Shown: piece by piece, positions 48,847-57,359 of the stretch
Layout of the letters: every line of letters begins with the position of its first letter
How positions within the stretch are numbered: the stretch's first letter is position 1
Assembly (NCBI RefSeq): GCF_001442535.1
Contig: NZ_CP013141.1
Location: 3,886,979 to 3,950,978, forward strand
Direction: 5' to 3'
Source of the DNA: Lysobacter antibioticus
GTDB taxonomy: Bacteria; Pseudomonadota; Gammaproteobacteria; Xanthomonadales; Xanthomonadaceae
DNA: 64,000 nt
Program-made: the position numbers and the translations under genes
Notes under the pieces: model-generated
Seen by the model: only the letters and a program-made list of their open reading frames with translations
Databases searched by the model: none
Told to the model about the DNA's origin: nothing

Positions 48847-51162
48847 TCAGATCACCCGGTCCAGATGCCGGCGCACTTGGCGCATGGCTTCGTCGAACGC
48901 GGTGCGTTCGGCGCCGACCACGAGACGGCCGACGGAGGCCAGCGTCGCCAACTCCTCCGCCGAAGCGACCAGCGTGCGTACGCCGCGGCGGTTGACCAGC
49001 AGGAAACGCGAGGTCAGCGGACTGCTCCAGGCGACCTTGACCGCGATGGTTTCGCCCTGGGTGTTGGTAAGCCGCAACCAATCGCCGGGTTCGAGCTGGC
49101 GCATGCGTTCGGCCAGCAAGGGGTCGTGATTGGCCGAGGTGGTGCCGGCGGCGAGATAGAGCCGGCGTTCCTCGGCGACGTCTTCCTCGACCTCGGCCGA
49201 GCTCGGCAAGGGATGCTCGGCACGTTCGTTGTCCGGCGTCACCAGGGCGCGCACCAGGCCGGCCATGCCGTGCTGGGCGGCGCTGTCGTCGAGGCCGGAA
49301 CTCGCCAGGCACTGCACGATGATCGGCTGCAGCGCGAGCAACTGGTCGGCCAACTCGCGGCCGCGGTTCTCGGCGGCGAGGCGGTCCGCCATCACCAGGG
49401 CATCGCCGAGCGCCAGCGCCTGCGCGCGGCGCTTGGGATCTTCGTTCTCGCGCAACAACACCTGGACCATGTGATGACGCCAGGGCGTGGCCAGGAAATC
49501 GGCGACCGCCTGGGTCAGGCGCGCTTCGCCGATGCGCTCGCGCACCGCCGCATCGGCCTGGCCGCGTGCCGCGCCGAGGCGCTCGCGGCCGTAGGTGGCC
49601 TTGGCCGCGCGCTGTTCCTGCAATTCGATGCGGCGCCGGTGCTGGGCCAGCAAGGCGTCGAGTTCGGCATGGGCCAACTCGAACACCGCGAGGTCTTCGT
49701 TGTAGTCCGAGACGATGCGCTGCGAAATCGACGAGGCGCGCTCGAGCAGATCGCGGTCCTGCGGCGTCTCGCCGTCGTTGCCTTCGCAGGCTTCGGTGAT
49801 CGCATCGAGCAGGCGCCGCGCCGGATGTTCGCGTTTGACGAACACTTCGTTGTCGGTGAGCGCGACCTTCACATAAGGCATGACCAGGCGCGCATAGACG
49901 CGGCGCGCGCGGTCCTGCAGGGCGTGGTTGCGGAACAGCGAGTCGAACAACAAGGCGACCAGGTCGATCGCATCGTCTTCCTCGGCGCTGAAGCAGGTCT
50001 GGTCGGGATTGAAGCCGAGCCGGCGCGCGCCGTCGTAGAGCTGGTCGCGGATGGTCTCGCCCAGGCGTCCGGACACCGCCAGCGCACGGGCATAGGCGTC
50101 CGGCGGCTCGGGCTGCAGCAACGAGGCCATGCCGACGACTTCGTCGACGCGCAACTCGCGCCGCGGCGCCATCGAGCGCTGCGGCATGTGCGCGGGCGGC
50201 AGCCCGCCGGACTTGACCAGGCCTTCGCGCCAGGCGTGCAGCTGCGAACGCAGTTCGGCCAGTTCGTTCGCCATCGCCGCGACGTCGGCCTGCGAGACCG
50301 GCTGCGACGGATCGTGGCTGCCGTAGTTCGGCGCTCGCGCTCCGCTCGGATGACCGTGAGCGGCATGGCTTTCGCCGCCATAGCCGCCCATCGCGGCGTT
50401 GTAATCATGCATAGGCGTCGAAGACTCGCGATGAGGCACGGTGTCGAATACGTCGTCGAGCGTGTTGCGCTCGCGCCGTTCTTCGGCCGCGCGTACCGGC
50501 GCGCCGGGCGCGCCCAGACCGACGCCGTAACCCGCGGTCGCCAACAAGTTGTTGATGCGGCCGTAGAGGTCGCCGAGCAGCCGCGCGAGTTCGTGCTCGT
50601 ACTCGCGGAACAGGCGGAGCCGCAGGCTCTCGGTGACCTGGGTTTCGGCGTAGACCGAGATGAAGGCCTTGACCAGCCGGTAAGGGCCGAAAGGATTGAT
50701 GCCGGTCGGCGAGCCGATCGAGGCCGACAGCATCTTGAGCCGGCCCTGCAGCATCTCCAACGGGCGCAGATAGCGTTGTTCCAGCGATTCGGTCAGGCGT
50801 TCGCCGTCGAGATCGAAAGCCAGTTGCTGCTCGCCGACCAGTTGCAGCGGCGAACCGCCCAGCCCGCCGACCGCCGAGGCCGGCGAGCGGAAAGCCTCGA
50901 AACCGAGCCCGACCTGCTGCCGAAACGCCATGACATGACTGGCCTGCTGCTGGCGCAGGACCCACAATGCGGCCTGGTCTTCGTACTGGTGATTGCGGCC
51001 GTCGCCTTTCAGCGACTCGGCCTTCAGGGCTTCTTCGATAGGCGCGTACAGGGTGCCGGGCAGCCCCCCGAGTTGCTCGAGCGTCTGTCGTTTGATTTCT
51101 TCGAGCACGCGCGACGGGTCGGTGCGCGTGGTCTGAGCGACGCCGTGCAAATGACCGGACAC
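48847..51162 (-). CDS. DUF1631-family protein
   Basis: 771 residues, mostly helical and charged. RVLEEIKRQTLEQLGGLPGTLYAPIEEAL at the N-terminus, a low-complexity Gly/His/Ser stretch near residues 270-310, then RYLRPLEMLQGRL-type helices and a C-terminal part with WLRLTNTQGETIAVKVAWSSPLTSRFLLVNRRG, which looks PilZ-like. The family is conserved in Xanthomonadaceae and betaproteobacteria without a proven function. GTG at 51162 is chosen for AGGGGAA upstream; a longer ORF to 51294 lacks support. Confidence 0.85.
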   Translation of the reverse strand: MSGHLHGVAQTTRTDPSRVLEEIKRQTLEQLGGLPGTLYAPIEEALKAESLKGDGRNHQYEDQAALWVLRQQQASHVMAFRQQVGLGFEAFRSPASAVGGLGGSPLQLVGEQQLAFDLDGERLTESLEQRYLRPLEMLQGRLKMLSASIGSPTGINPFGPYRLVKAFISVYAETQVTESLRLRLFREYEHELARLLGDLYGRINNLLATAGYGVGLGAPGAPVRAAEERRERNTLDDVFDTVPHRESSTPMHDYNAAMGGYGGESHAAHGHPSGARAPNYGSHDPSQPVSQADVAAMANELAELRSQLHAWREGLVKSGGLPPAHMPQRSMAPRRELRVDEVVGMASLLQPEPPDAYARALAVSGRLGETIRDQLYDGARRLGFNPDQTCFSAEEDDAIDLVALLFDSLFRNHALQDRARRVYARLVMPYVKVALTDNEVFVKREHPARRLLDAITEACEGNDGETPQDRDLLERASSISQRIVSDYNEDLAVFELAHAELDALLAQHRRRIELQEQRAAKATYGRERLGAARGQADAAVRERIGEARLTQAVADFLATPWRHHMVQVLLRENEDPKRRAQALALGDALVMADRLAAENRGRELADQLLALQPIIVQCLASSGLDDSAAQHGMAGLVRALVTPDNERAEHPLPSSAEVEEDVAEERRLYLAAGTTSANHDPLLAERMRQLEPGDWLRLTNTQGETIAVKVAWSSPLTSRFLLVNRRGVRTLVASAEELATLASVGRLVVGAERTAFDEAMRQVRRHLDRVI

Positions 51163-51279
51163 TAACGAAGTTCCCCTGGATGCTTGACGCAAGCGCGTCG
51201 GTTTCCGACTGCCTCTGCAGGATAGTGCCAAGATGCGTCCATTAATGCTTCGCCGTTCATTTTTGTGACAGGAGTCAAT

Positions 51280-51873
51280 TTGTCTTCCATGCAACCCAAT
51301 GATCTCGACTTGCTGCGCGCGCTAGATAACCGACGTTCGGTGCCGGCGAAGCAACTTTCCGGCCCCGGACCGGACGAATCGACGCTGCAGCGTATGTTGC
51401 GGTCGGCCGTGCGCGTGCCCGACCACGGCAAGCGCGTGCCCTTCCGCTTCCTGGTCCTGCGCGGCGACGACCGCCACGTGCTCGGCGAACGCGTCGCCGC
51501 ACGCGGCATCGAACTGTTTCCCGAGGCCGGTCCCAGCGCCGTAGAGAAAGATCGCACACGCTTTTCTCACGCGCCGATAATCGTCGCGGTGATCGCCCGC
51601 CTGGGACCGGATGAAAAGATCCCCGAGTTCGAGCGCACCCTCACCGCCGGCTGCGTCTGTTTCGCCCTGCTGCAGGCGGCGCAGGCCTTCGGCTTCGGCG
51701 CGGTCTGGCTGACCGGTTGGCCGGCCTACGACGAGCAGGTCAAGCAATGGCTGGGCCTGGCCGCCGAGGAACGCATCACCGGCTTCATCCATATCGGCAC
51801 GCCCAAGCTCGAAGCGCCCGAGCGCGACCGCCCGGACCCGGCCGACCTGACCCAGATCTGGTCGCCGGCCTGA
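51280..51873 (+). CDS. Nitroreductase-family flavoprotein (YdjA type)
   Basis: About 197 residues. FMN-binding features: NRRSVPAKQLSGPGPDESTLQRML near the N-terminus, VRVPDHGKRVPFRFLVL, and the C-terminal LLQAAQAFGFGAVWLTGWPAYDEQVKQWLGL with GFIHIGTP. Reduces nitro compounds or quinones with NAD(P)H; the physiological substrate is unknown. Start is either TTG 51280, five bases after AGGAG, or ATG 51289. Confidence 0.9.
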   Translation: MSSMQPNDLDLLRALDNRRSVPAKQLSGPGPDESTLQRMLRSAVRVPDHGKRVPFRFLVLRGDDRHVLGERVAARGIELFPEAGPSAVEKDRTRFSHAPIIVAVIARLGPDEKIPEFERTLTAGCVCFALLQAAQAFGFGAVWLTGWPAYDEQVKQWLGLAAEERITGFIHIGTPKLEAPERDRPDPADLTQIWSPA

Positions 51874-51896
51874 GCGCCGCGTGTTTGAATGACGCC

Positions 51897-52826
51897 ATGA
51901 CTATCGCGCCGCGCACTCCGCTTTATCTGGTCGACGCCAGCCTCTACGTCTTTCGCGCCTGGCATTCGATCCCGGACGAGTTCCAGGATGCCGAGGGCTG
52001 GCCGACCAATGCCGTCCACGGCTTCGCCCGCTTCCTGCTCGAGCTGATCGAACGCGAGCGGCCGCGCCACATCGCCATCGCCTTCGACGAAGCCCTGGAT
52101 TCGTGCTTCCGCAACGCGCTGTACCCGGCCTACAAGGCCAACCGCGACCCGGCTCCGGAAGCGCTGCGCCGCCAGTTCGGCCACTGCAAGGCCTTGTGCA
52201 GCGCGCTCGGCCTGCCGGTGCTGGCCCACGTCGAGTACGAAGCCGACGACCTGATCGGCAGCGCCCTGGCCTCGATGCGCACGCACGGCTACCGCGGCGT
52301 GATCGTCTCGGCCGACAAGGACCTGTCGCAATTGCTCGACGGCCACGACGAACAGTGGGACTTCGCCCGCGGCCAGCGCTGGACCGCCGAGGGCGTGCCG
52401 GCGCGGCACGGCGTGCTGGCGCGACAGATCGCCGACTATCTGGCCCTGACCGGCGATGCGGTCGACAACATCCCCGGCGTGCCCGGCATCGGCGCCAAGA
52501 CCGCCGCCGCCCTGCTCGGCCACTTCGACACCCTCGATGCCTTGCTGGCACGGGTCGAGGAAGTGCCGTTCCTGCGCGTGCGCGGCGCCGCCAGCGCGGC
52601 CGCGCGCCTGCGCGAGCACCGCGCCCAGGCTTTGCTGTGCCGGCAACTGACCACGATCGCGGTCGACGCCCCGCTCGGCGACAGCAGCGGCCACTTCGTG
52701 CGCGGCCAGGCCGACGCTGCCGGCCTGGTGGAACTGTGCGATCGCCTGCGTTTCGGGCCGATGACCCGTCGCCGTCTGCACGAAGCGGTCGGGCTCGACT
52801 TCGCGACGTCACAGGTTCCGTCGTAG
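51897..52826 (+). CDS. 5'-3' exonuclease / flap endonuclease (Xni, PolA-N type)
   Basis: 309 residues without a polymerase domain. Conserved acidic metal ligands: D in YLVDASLYVFRAW, AFDEALDSCFRN, EYEADDLIGSAL and SADKDLSQLL. The helical arch region is YPAYKANRDPAPEALRRQF and the H3TH DNA-binding motif is DAVDNIPGVPGIGAKTAAALL. It should remove 5' flaps or RNA primers beside PolA. It starts 24 bp after the nitroreductase stop. Confidence 0.92.
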   Translation: MTIAPRTPLYLVDASLYVFRAWHSIPDEFQDAEGWPTNAVHGFARFLLELIERERPRHIAIAFDEALDSCFRNALYPAYKANRDPAPEALRRQFGHCKALCSALGLPVLAHVEYEADDLIGSALASMRTHGYRGVIVSADKDLSQLLDGHDEQWDFARGQRWTAEGVPARHGVLARQIADYLALTGDAVDNIPGVPGIGAKTAAALLGHFDTLDALLARVEEVPFLRVRGAASAAARLREHRAQALLCRQLTTIAVDAPLGDSSGHFVRGQADAAGLVELCDRLRFGPMTRRRLHEAVGLDFATSQVPS

Positions 52827-52874
52827 CATCCTTCTCTTGCAACAAGACTGCGATGCGATGACGCGAGGAACGCA

Positions 52875-53465
52875 ATGACGCCAGCCGACCACGGACACTC
52901 CGACCGACACCCCCCCGGGCACGACGCCGAACGCGTCGAGACCCTGTACGACGGCCAGTGGCTGCGCATGATGCGCCGCGGCCATTGGGAGTACGCCGAA
53001 CGCACCCACGGCAAGGGCATGGCGGTGATCATCGTCGCGGTGACGCCGCAGGACCGGATCCTGTTCGTCGAGCAGTACCGCGTCCCCTTGGCCGCACGCA
53101 CGATCGAGATGCCGGCCGGCCTGGTCGGCGACGACCACGCCCACGACACCCTCGAATCGGCGGCGAGCCGCGAGTTGGTCGAAGAAACCGGCTGGGAGCC
53201 TGCCCGCGTCGAAGTGCTGTTGACCGGCCCGACCTCGGCCGGCATGAGCAGCGAACGCATCGCCTTCGTCCGCGCCACCGGCATGCGCAAAGTCGGCGAC
53301 GGCGGCGGCGTCGACGGCGAAGACATCCTCGTCCACGAAGTCCCGCGCGCCGACGCCCCGGCCTGGCTGATGCGCAAACAGGCCGAGGGTTTCGAGCTCG
53401 ACCTCAAACTGTGGGCCGGTCTGTGGATGATCGAACGCAACCCGGACGGCACATCCGCTCAATAG
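52875..53465 (+). CDS. Nudix hydrolase, ADP-ribose pyrophosphatase type
   Basis: 196 residues. Nudix box in GDDHAHDTLESAASRELVEE followed by TGW: it fits GX5-D-X7-REUXEEXGU, so the first Glu of the box is Asp. Upstream VIIVAVTPQDRILFVEQYRVPL and AARTIEMPAGLVGD match the ADP-ribose/GDP-mannose branch (NudF/NudK). The catalytic REVEE-type core is kept, so activity is likely. It is the last ordinary-GC gene before the AT-rich putAbiC gene. Confidence 0.9.
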   Translation: MTPADHGHSDRHPPGHDAERVETLYDGQWLRMMRRGHWEYAERTHGKGMAVIIVAVTPQDRILFVEQYRVPLAARTIEMPAGLVGDDHAHDTLESAASRELVEETGWEPARVEVLLTGPTSAGMSSERIAFVRATGMRKVGDGGGVDGEDILVHEVPRADAPAWLMRKQAEGFELDLKLWAGLWMIERNPDGTSAQ

Positions 53466-53518
53466 TTGCCAAGGTTCGACGCCAAGGAAAACCCGAGTCA
53501 TTCATGGAGGACATAGCG

Positions 53519-54355
53519 ATGGCAAACGAATCCGTAGTCGAACAGACCCCATGGCTTGTCACGCACTTATCGAAGATTCTTGTATCTTTAGTCGTCATCG
53601 CTGCAGCAGCAGGAACCATTGCGATAGGACTATATGCGTTTAATTTCGGAGGATCGTTCAGTGAAGAAAAATCAGCCTGGGCGGAATTCGGTGACTATGT
53701 AGGAGGCACCTTAAATGCCACATTTGCCTTCCTCGCCTTGATTGCACTCGCGTTAACCCTTCGAGTCCAAAGCATTGAGCTAAAATTATCTACGGAAGAG
53801 CTACGGCGATCAGCCAAGGCGCTTGACGAGCAAAATAAATCTTTGGCGACTCAGACTTTCGAGAACACATTCTTTCAGCTGATACGACTTCACAACGACA
53901 TTGTTTCCAGCCTAGATCTCCGCAGTGCTGGGCAGGTTACCATTCAAGGAAGGGACTGCTTCTCGGTATTTCGTAAGCGCTTGATGAATGAAATGCTAAA
54001 ACTCAGACGTGGGGACTACCATCCTGACGAAGACGAAGGGTTCCACACCTGCTACGAAGAGTTCTGGAAGCAAAACGAACAGAACCTTGGACACTACTTT
54101 CGGCACCTCTATCGAATCTACAAGTTTCTCGACGAAAGCGACATAACAAATAAAAACAGCTACTCTGGAATCGTTCGAGCACAGCTCTCAAGCAGTGAGC
54201 TTACGCTCCTGCACTACAACGGCATCAGTAAATATGGGGAAAAATTCAAGCCCCTAATTGAACAATATGCAATCCTAAAGAATATGAGCGATCTAGGGCT
54301 AATAGGCCTGCCACAAGATCGAGACACCTACTCAAAAAATGCATATGGCAAATAA
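53519..54355 (+). CDS. Putative phage abortive-infection protein (putAbiC family)
   Basis: 278 residues. Two membrane helices (about 18-41 and 63-82), a coiled coil (about 83-112), then the putAbiC hallmark FENTFFQLIRLHNDIV at 114-129, followed by FRHLYRIYKFLDES and IVRAQLSSSELTLLHYNGIS. Family members are proposed to abort infection by phage; mechanism unknown. The start at 53519 follows GGAGG by seven bases. The gene is strikingly AT-rich and uses AAA/AAT/TTA codons unlike its neighbours, indicating horizontal transfer. It sits alone between a Nudix gene and a repeat island. Confidence 0.85.
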   Translation: MANESVVEQTPWLVTHLSKILVSLVVIAAAAGTIAIGLYAFNFGGSFSEEKSAWAEFGDYVGGTLNATFAFLALIALALTLRVQSIELKLSTEELRRSAKALDEQNKSLATQTFENTFFQLIRLHNDIVSSLDLRSAGQVTIQGRDCFSVFRKRLMNEMLKLRRGDYHPDEDEGFHTCYEEFWKQNEQNLGHYFRHLYRIYKFLDESDITNKNSYSGIVRAQLSSSELTLLHYNGISKYGEKFKPLIEQYAILKNMSDLGLIGLPQDRDTYSKNAYGK

Positions 54356-54950
54356 GCTGCGAGGTTGCGACCAGCTTTCGCCAATATAACGAGAGTGTTT
54401 GCGAATCAGCCCCTTGCAGGAGCGGTGCAAGCCGCGGCCGCGCTGCTTCGGTCTTGCGGCGTCTCGCTCAAGCAAACTCGAGATCAAACGCCGAAAGCTT
54501 CCGCCACTAAAGCAGCGGCTTACTTTTATTTTGTCTAAAGCAACAAAAGAAATGCAACTAAAGAAGTTGTTTTTCTTCGAACCACAGACCCGCACGATCG
54601 ATGCAGCCGCAGGGCTTTTTCATACGGGACATCCTTGTCCCGATGAAAAACGGCGCGCATCCCTGCGCGCCGCCCTTCGGGTCTTCGATTGCCTTCGCGA
54701 GTACGAATCGGCGCACAGCAACAGCAACCACTACGACGGCTCGTTCGGAGCCTTGGGGTAGGAGCGGCGCAAGCCGCGACGGCGAATCTGCGGCTGCCGG
54801 CGTGGGCGATCGTGGCTCCGTGGTCGCGGCTTGCGCCGCTCCTACCCTTGGCTCCAACTAGTAACGACGCAAGCCCAGGCGGAGCGGTCGCGGCTCACGC
54901 CGCTCCTACGGGAACTCGCGGCAAGCGGGTCGCCGCGCAGGCGAAACCGA
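54356..54950. other. Repeat island 5 (no gene)
   Basis: Degenerate REP near 54417, one L half-element, a short CAGCAA tract, then GTAG-REPs at 54758-54780 (plus), 54822-54845 (minus) and 54886-54909 (minus). No gene. Confidence 0.8.
54495..54715 (+). repeat. L half-element (copy 5)
   Basis: Slightly decayed first arms (AGCAGCGG, TTACTTTTATTTTG) but intact CATACGGGAC/GTCCCGATG and GGCGCGC/GCGCGCC stems. Confidence 0.8.
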
Positions 54951-55892
54951 TCAGGCAAACCGATCCGTCGCCTGCACCAGCGCATCGACGTTCTCGTCCT
55001 CGAACGCCGAATGCCCGGACGCCGGGGTGATCGTCAGCTCGGCCTTCGGCCAGGCCTTCTTCAGTTCCCAGGCGTTCTGCACCGGGCAGACCACGTCGTA
55101 ACGGCCGTGCACGATCACGCCCGGGATGTCGGCGATCTTGTGCGCGTCGCGTAGCAACTGGTCTTCGACTTCGAAGAAGCCGCCGTTGACGAAGTAATGG
55201 TTCTCGATGCGGGCGAAGGCAAGCGCGAACTTCGCGTCTTCGTGGCCGCTGACGAAATCGTCGTCGACATGCAGGAAGCTGGTCGCGCCTTCCCATACGC
55301 TCCAGGCGCGTGCGGCGTCGAGACGGGTCTTCTCGTCTTCGCTGGTCAGGCGGCGATGGAAGGCACTGATCAGATCGTGGCGTTCGACCAGCGGGATCGC
55401 GTTGACGTAGTGCTCCCATGCATCCGGGAACAAGCGCGAGGCGCCTTCCTGGTAGAACCACTCCAGTTCCCAACGGCGCAGCATGAAGATGCCGCGCAGG
55501 ACCAGCTCGGTCACCTGCTGCGGATGGGTTTCGGCATAGGCCAGCGCCAGGGTCGAGCCCCAGGAACCACCGAACACCTGCCAACGGTCGATGCCCAGCT
55601 TGGCGCGCAGTTTTTCGATATCGGCGACGAGCTCCCAGGTGCCGTTGTCGACGAGGTCGGCATGCGGGGTCGAACGGCCGCTGCCGCGCTGGTCGAACAG
55701 GACGATGCGGTACTTGGCCGGGTCGTGGAAACGCCGCATCTTCGGGCTGCAACCCGCACCGGGGCCGCCGTGCAGCAGCACCACCGGCTTGCCGTCGGGG
55801 TTGCCGCACTGTTCGTAATACAGGGTGTGGCGGTCGTCGACCTGGATCGTGCCGGTGTCGAAGGGTTCGATCTCGGGATAGAGCGTGCGCAT
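54951..55892 (-). CDS. pip: Prolyl aminopeptidase
   Basis: 313 residues, alpha/beta-hydrolase peptidase S33 that removes N-terminal proline. Oxyanion loop LLHGGPGAGCSP, nucleophile S110 in FGGSWGSTLAL, D266 in GRYDVVCP and H294 in ASGHSAFE, plus the family segment FDQRGSGRSTPH. Cytosolic (no signal peptide). It would help digest peptides taken up after extracellular proteolysis. prmC follows upstream on the same strand. Confidence 0.96.
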   Translation of the reverse strand: MRTLYPEIEPFDTGTIQVDDRHTLYYEQCGNPDGKPVVLLHGGPGAGCSPKMRRFHDPAKYRIVLFDQRGSGRSTPHADLVDNGTWELVADIEKLRAKLGIDRWQVFGGSWGSTLALAYAETHPQQVTELVLRGIFMLRRWELEWFYQEGASRLFPDAWEHYVNAIPLVERHDLISAFHRRLTSEDEKTRLDAARAWSVWEGATSFLHVDDDFVSGHEDAKFALAFARIENHYFVNGGFFEVEDQLLRDAHKIADIPGVIVHGRYDVVCPVQNAWELKKAWPKAELTITPASGHSAFEDENVDALVQATDRFA

Positions 55893-55977
55893 CGCAGGCC
55901 TCGCATTCGGGATGCGGGAAGTCTAACGGGACGCGGCCGCGATGGCGTGACCGGATCGGGCGTCGGCGAGGCGGCTC

Positions 55978-56841
55978 TCAGGCGCCGGGCTTGCGCGCCA
56001 AGCTGACGCGGTCGCGTTCTTCCAGGTCGCGTTCGGTGACCGCATCGACCAGGCCGGCCTGGGTCAATAAGGCGCGCACCGCCGCGCCCTGCTCCCAGCC
56101 GTGTTCGATCAGCAGCCAACCGCCCGGCTGCAGATGCGCGGGCGCATCGCGGGCGATGACGCGGATCGCATCCAGCCCGTCGGCGCCGGAAGCCAGCGCG
56201 CTGCGCGGTTCGTGACGCAGGTCGCCCTGCTGCAGGTGGACGTCGTCGTCCTCGATGTACGGCGGGTTGCTCGCGATCAGATCGAAGCGTTCGCCGGCCA
56301 ATGGCGCGAACCAGTCGCCGTGCCGGAATTCGACATTGCCCAGTTGCAGCGAGGCCGCGTTGGCGCGCGCGACCTCGAGCGCGTCGGCGCTGAAATCGAC
56401 CGCGATCACCCGCGCGCGCGGCCGCTCGAAAGCCAGGGCCAGGGCGATCGCACCGCTGCCGGTGCCGAGGTCGGCGATCGTCAGGTCGCGATCTTCGGGA
56501 AGCAGGCTCAGGGCCAGTTCGACCAGGCGCTCGGTCTCCGGACGCGGGATCAGCGTCGCCGGCGTCACCGCCAGATCGAAACGCCAGAAGCCCCGCTGCC
56601 CGAGCAGATAAGCCACCGGTTCCCCGGCGACGCGACGCTCGACCAGACGGCGGTAGCGTTGCGCAACGGTCGCGTCCATCACGTGGTCGTCGTGGGCGAA
56701 CAGCCAACTGCGCGGCCGCTCCAGTGCATGCGCGAGCAGCAGCTCGGCTTCGCCGCGGCCGATCAACGCCCGTGCCCAGCACAGCGCAGCGTCGATGCGC
56801 TCGGCGCCGGTGTCGTGATGGGGGTCGCTGGGGGAATTCAT
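55978..56841 (-). CDS. prmC: Release-factor glutamine methyltransferase
   Basis: 287 residues. Methylates the GGQ glutamine of RF1 and RF2. SAM-binding GTGSG at 126-130, substrate motif NPPY at 192-195, and the N-terminal helical domain with [14 protein letters not shown]. In many bacteria it follows prfA; here prfA is 51 kb away. ATG 56841 (MNSPSDPHH) is used; an upstream in-frame start at 56901 adds an Arg/Asn-rich leader. Confidence 0.95.
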   Translation of the reverse strand: MNSPSDPHHDTGAERIDAALCWARALIGRGEAELLLAHALERPRSWLFAHDDHVMDATVAQRYRRLVERRVAGEPVAYLLGQRGFWRFDLAVTPATLIPRPETERLVELALSLLPEDRDLTIADLGTGSGAIALALAFERPRARVIAVDFSADALEVARANAASLQLGNVEFRHGDWFAPLAGERFDLIASNPPYIEDDDVHLQQGDLRHEPRSALASGADGLDAIRVIARDAPAHLQPGGWLLIEHGWEQGAAVRALLTQAGLVDAVTERDLEERDRVSLARKPGA

Positions 56842-57164
56842 CGCGGCATCGTACGCGAGGCGATTGCGGGTGCGCGCATTCCGATTCGCGAATACGGTCA
56901 CACCGGGTGGCTCGCAACGGTCGAATCGCTCTCCTTGACGGTATCTCGATCACCCACCGCATGCTGAAAGCACACTTTCTTCACGCACACCGCTCATCTG
57001 CGCCGGATAGTGGCGCCGGAGTTGCGGCTCGATGGCGCCGTCTCGCGCGAAAGCCTGTTGCGGCGCAGCGCGGCTACACCACGCGAGGCGCGATGCCTCC
57101 CGGTTTTGCTATCAGCGCGGGCCGTGCGCAGCGCCTTGATTGAGTGGGGAAAAATCGCGCCGAC
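56842..57164. other. Intergenic gap, nothing recognised
   Basis: About 320 bp of GC-rich DNA between the divergent prmC and GH18-like genes. No island repeat or ORF I can support. Confidence 0.5.
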
Positions 57165-57215
57165 TCGGCATTTAAACGTTTTTACCCTTATTTAAATCGA
57201 TCTAAATGTTGACAC
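57165..57215 (+). promoter_or_regulatory. AT-rich promoter region of the GH18-like gene
   Basis: An isolated AT-rich block with CATTTAAAC, TTATTTAAATC and TCTAAATG segments and a TTGACA hexamer at its right end (57209-57214). No convincing -10 follows at 16-18 bp. It probably contains a promoter or a binding site for an AT-preferring regulator. Confidence 0.4.
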
Positions 57216-57359
57216 GCCGATTTTGCCGCTTCCAATGTGGCGCGTCGCCATCGGCGACAGGGAGCGCGTCGTGGCGGCAGGAGCGCAATCACTCGCCATC
57301 GCAAGCGCGCATCGACGCCAACGCGTCACACCGTGACGCTCATTGCAGGGGAACGTTCC

